The notes below the pieces were generated by a model, which saw only the letters and a list, made by a program, of their open reading frames with translations, did no database searches and was not told the DNA's origin. Shown one piece after another: positions 60,101-64,000 of a stretch of 64,000 nt of DNA (position 1 is the first letter of the stretch; each line of letters begins with the position of its first letter). This stretch comes from Tetragonia tetragonoides. Lineage: Eukaryota; Streptophyta; Magnoliopsida; Caryophyllales; Aizoaceae. Position numbers and translations under genes: made by a program. The stretch covers positions 37,796,766 through 37,860,765 of the forward strand of contig CM076147.1 of NCBI GenBank assembly GCA_038025085.1. The letters are read 5' to 3'.

Positions 60101-63100
60101 ATTTCATTTTGCTTCCACCACAGTTAATGAACAAAGAATGATCTGCAAACAAATGATGGAGAACGATAAAGAATCCTACTGCTTAAGAGCTTCTAGAACA
60201 ATCATGTCAACGTGCATACATTGGGGATTGGAGCAAGGAAAGTCTTTCGTCAAGCACCAACTTTCTCTGCAACATGAAGTTTTGTTTGAGTGACGGAATT
60301 ATCTTAGTACCAACAACTCTTTTTCTTTCATAAAAATAATTCAAAGCAGGAGAATTAGTTATGAAAGGAGCTTACGAATTGCTATTTCCAGTAGAAAAAC
60401 TAGCAACTAGATTCCTGTCGATAACCAAAAAAGAGATTAACTTTGACGCTTTGTAGAACAGAAAGGTAACTTATAATTGTTTTGCAAATAATCTTACACA
60501 TTTGACTGCTGGCAACTAGCTGGGGGTGTTCCAGTAAAATTGTTATAGGATACATCACTGTAAGAAATAAGAGAAGCATTATGAAATTTGCTTTCGAAAA
60601 TCACTAACTTGCTGGAAAGAGAAAGAGGAAGATAACTGACAAATTTTGCTTGCTCTGAAATATCCAATTTGGTAATGGTCCAGAAAGGGAGTTGTTTGTT
60701 AGAAACCTACATCAAATTAGCACTGTCAATTTTTGTGCAAACAAGCATTCGGGGAGCAGTTAGACTGATTATCTAAAAATAAACATCTACATTTTGACTT
60801 ACAGAAATTTCAGTTTTTGCAAATGTTGCATTGATACTTCTGGAATTTGACCGCTCAATTGATTGTAGCTCAGGTCCCTGTAATAGCGACATTTGATAGA
60901 GTTGGCCAGTGTCCATTTGATACAATTTTTTGGCATGAGTTGGCCATGCCTGATTCATTTAAAGCTTATAGACATTTTCTTAAAAATGAGCGAAATATCA
61001 ACTATACATATATAGCAGACATAACTACGACTTACAAGAGCTTCAGATTTGTTGAGTTTTGGATATAATCCGGGATGTGACCAGTGATAAAGCAATTCCT
61101 CAGTACCCTAAATGCGTATTTAATAATACATCAAAAGTTACACCACTAGAAGTACATGTCAAAATTCATATATGCTGGTCTATCACATACGGAGTAAAAT
61201 AATAACTCACAGGTCCGTCAAATTTATCAAGCCCGTCAGGTTGGGGAAAGCCATACTACTTGTATTGAGATCTGATATTCTCCTGGAAATTCATGTGACT
61301 ATTATCAGTCTTCATCTCTACATGAATGATATTTCAGTCTGAAAACATGTAGAAATCACAAGATAATAGAGCCAATTAGCATAAGGTGATTTTATGCTCA
61401 CAGAATTTTCAAGTGTGTCAAAAGAGACAAGCTAGACGGAATAGGTCCTTCCATAAATGTGCCTTGCATATCACTGCAAGATGCAAACAACAGCTCTATT
61501 AAAATCCAAAAATCAGAATCCTCCCTTATCGTACAATCGTACTATTTTATATACCATTAAGTCAAGACTGATGTACTCACAGCTCAGTAAGGCTTGTCAT
61601 GTTGCCAATAAAATCAGGTATCTTTCCAGATATGCTGTTTCCACTGACTCTTCTGGAAATAATACATAAATTTCAGGTAACAGAAACTAAGTCTGATAAA
61701 AGTTCCAATAAAAAAGGTGACTCACAGTTCTTTGAGGTTCTTTAGGTTGGCCAGTGTTTCAGGCAATGATCCATTCAAGTTGTTTCCTGCAAGCACCCTG
61801 CAGGAGTAAGCATGTTATATATATTCTTAACAGAGAAAAACTAAAACTAGAGAAAGAAGAACCAGAAAAAATGTTTAGACCTATGATTATGAGTTATATG
61901 CATAATATAATCCTAGCTGCATGACTTTAGGCTTTTAGCAACTAGGAAAATCAAATCTCCAATCTACAGGAAGTTTTACTCACATTCTTCTCAAGTTTCT
62001 CAAATTTCCAAGACTTCGTGGTAAAGGTCCTTCAAGTTGGTTATCTTCCAAGACCCTTAAAAAGCCATTTTCAAATGACAATAAGGTTCAAAGACAAGTT
62101 ATCACTAGATCCATACTCCATAAAAAGACTTACAGTCAAATAACATGACTTACAACTCCTCAAGGGTAGTGATTTTTCCTATTTCATCTGGAACCAGACC
62201 AGTGATCCGATTCCCCTTAAGTGACCTGCAATGTTTAAGCATTTCAGATGGAACCATGTAAGGAAAACCACTCGAAAATGGCTTGTACAATCAAGAACAT
62301 GACAATTACTCACAAAGAGACTAGCGGAATCTTTGAAAGATTTTTAGGGATTGTTCCAGCAATGTAGTTTCTGGAGAGATCACTGCATTAGAAAATAAAT
62401 GTATTCAGGATCTTTAACACTAGCCAATAATAATTTGGAGCAGTGAAGGAGTATGATAATTAGCTGACTATTATGAAGTATTGAAGTATAGAAACACATG
62501 GCTTACATATCCTGCAGTTGGGTAAGGTCTCCAAATTCTTGTGGCAATACTCCAGTAAGACTAAGACCTTTCAACTCACTATAGCAACCCAGAAAAATCC
62601 ATGAAGAAAAATGCAATCAGTATGCCAAAGAACCTAGACTAAGTGATAATTTTTCACCCAATGATTCATATGGGCAACATGTAACACTTATTTAAGCGCA
62701 TATGAAATAAAACAGTAGTCGTAGCAGTAGTCTGTAAAATGCAGGCGAAAACCGTTGCCAGAACAGCAACATGTGCTAAATCTAGCTAGAACTATTACGG
62801 CAGAAAGTTAATGCATTAGAATGTAAACAACACTTACCAATTCTACTAATCCAAGAGATCTTTTTTTTTTTTGCTATGAAACCTTAGCAAAAGTATAGCT
62901 AATTTTTCAAACTAAATTTTCACTAATGGTGAAGTGCGTGGGACAAGAATATTAGTTTGCAAATAGCACAAATTTACTAAGCAACAACTCAAAGTCCGTC
63001 AAAGTGCATGATTAAACATGTAGCAGATCCTTCCATAAAGTTCGAATCGTATATAATATACTGATAGCAATAACCTTCATTATTTTGATTTAACTTCACC

Positions 63101-64000
63101 CATGTTAATTCACAAGTATAAGATCATATTTTATTTGATTGCAATAGCTAAGACTCTCGACCCAACTAACTATTAGCCGTTACCAGTCTCTTCCACTAAT
63201 TAGGGTGTGTTTTCATTTCTCCACTGAACTGGAGTGGAATATTGAACGGAACGGAATTGAATAGAATAGTAATATTCAAGACGATAGTCACATCACTGAA
63301 TTGAATTGAACTGAACTAAACCGAACTGAATTGAATAGAATAGTGAATGAAATTGGAGAAGAAGGTACATTCTGGTGATGCGGCAAACAGTGCCTCTGTT
63401 AAATGAACAATCACAAGTAACGTTGCTAAAAACATTGTACGAGAAACTTTGATTGAGGCTTGAACTTCTAAGACTACTATGATTGCAGGATGTTTGGCTG
63501 ATATACTTCCAGTGTGAATTGTTCAGTTTCCAGAAAATCATTTGCAGAGATTTCACTGCAGCACACAAGTCATAAAAGTCCATCAAACAACATTCTCATG
63601 ATAACAACAGGAAAAAACAAAAATGTAATGAAACTTGAAAGGACAATCAAGATAGAACCAAATTACCCAAGTCTTTTTTTGACTTTTGAGTGACATATTT
63701 TGAGAGCAAATACAATGTGACAACTAAATTCAAACTGGTGTTGGACTTTGGGCCAATTTCTCAAGCCCGGGCCCAGCCCGGTTTGGGGTTTGGTCAGCTC
63801 CACGGCGCAAACAACCCCCATCCCCCAATTACCTGATTTGTACTTATGTCATTTGTAAATTTTAATCAGTAGATGAGAATTTGATCCGCTGAAGAGTGAA
63901 CATTCAAATCGGTACATAGTAAAGTATATATACTTACAAGTTACAAACAGAGCAGCTAATAAGTTTGTTAAAATCTTTAAAAAGTAAGAATATGCTTTTT
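57117..64000 (-). CDS. LRR-malectin receptor kinase, copy 3, 5'-partial
   Basis: Exons equivalent to 2-24 of copy 1 are present, from the LRR cap (63369-63555) to the last exon (57117-57545). Exon 1 with the signal peptide lies beyond the right edge; coding sequence stops at 63555. All visible exons stay open and in phase. The LRR exons follow the 72-bp pattern, with one of 75 bp (extra codon), and the exon carrying the start of the HRD region begins two codons later than in copy 1. The malectin domain, TM segment ([19 protein letters not shown]), [30 protein letters not shown] and APEYAMR are intact, so an active RD-type kinase is expected. The C-terminal tail ([16 protein letters not shown]) is longer than that of copy 1. 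The donor at 58490-58489 is GC, as in copy 1. A function as a cell-surface receptor is inferred from the family. Confidence 0.9.
63556..64000 (-). other. Intron 1 of receptor copy 3, incomplete
   Basis: Sequence upstream of the LRR cap exon to the right edge. It contains a GC-rich patch (AAGCCCGGGCCCAGCCCGG, 63764-63782) of a kind found in transposon termini, without identifiable ends. Exon 1 was looked for and not found. Confidence 0.6.

Overview
The window is plant nuclear DNA: genes are split by GT-AG introns, intergenic DNA is AT-rich, and transposable elements are dense. All recognisable proteins belong to land-plant families (PR-1, BZR1/BES1, FYVE-SYLF, LRR-VIII-2 receptor kinases), and introns and codon use look dicot rather than grass. 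Scattered 'ACGGAGTA' motifs and 'TTCAGTTCAG' repeats are reminiscent of Caryophyllales; that is only a weak guess at lineage.

Layout. 0.7-1.3 kb: intronless PR-1-like gene (-). 2.2-4.4 kb: a ~315-bp satellite array, a minisatellite split by a 571-bp hAT element with a perfect 8-bp target duplication, and a degenerate MITE. 4.9-8.6 kb: three-exon gene (+) for an unrecognised, probably organellar, protein. 8.6-14.4 kb: gene-free and packed with small elements (Tourist, CACTA-like, SINE, hAT, Stowaway). 14.4-18.1 kb: BES1/BZR1-family transcription factor close to BEH4 (+). 19.2-28.8 kb: five-exon FYVE plus SYLF endosomal protein, CFS1-like (-), with a ~3.2-kb Helitron-like insertion in intron 3. 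31.0-36.4 kb: seven-exon gene (+) for a conserved plant protein resembling Arabidopsis At2g44640.

37.1 kb to the right edge: three head-to-tail genes (-) for LRR-malectin receptor kinases of subfamily LRR-VIII-2. Copy 1 (37129-46394) can be read as 24 exons giving an intact 998-residue receptor. Copy 2 (49075-56497) keeps the same exon plan but carries a 1-bp deletion, a nonsense codon and a 1-bp insertion, plus a 738-bp solo LTR in an intron, so it is called a pseudogene. Copy 3 (57117 to beyond 64000) is intact as far as visible; its signal-peptide exon lies outside the window. Copies 1 and 3 share a non-canonical GC-AG intron in the kinase domain, while copy 2 has GT there.

The genes do not form a pathway, although several have links to defence or endomembrane functions (PR-1, receptor kinases, CFS1). 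I found no clearly undescribed biological system. The most informative content is the receptor array with its decaying middle copy and the transposon insertions whose ends and target duplications can be read directly.
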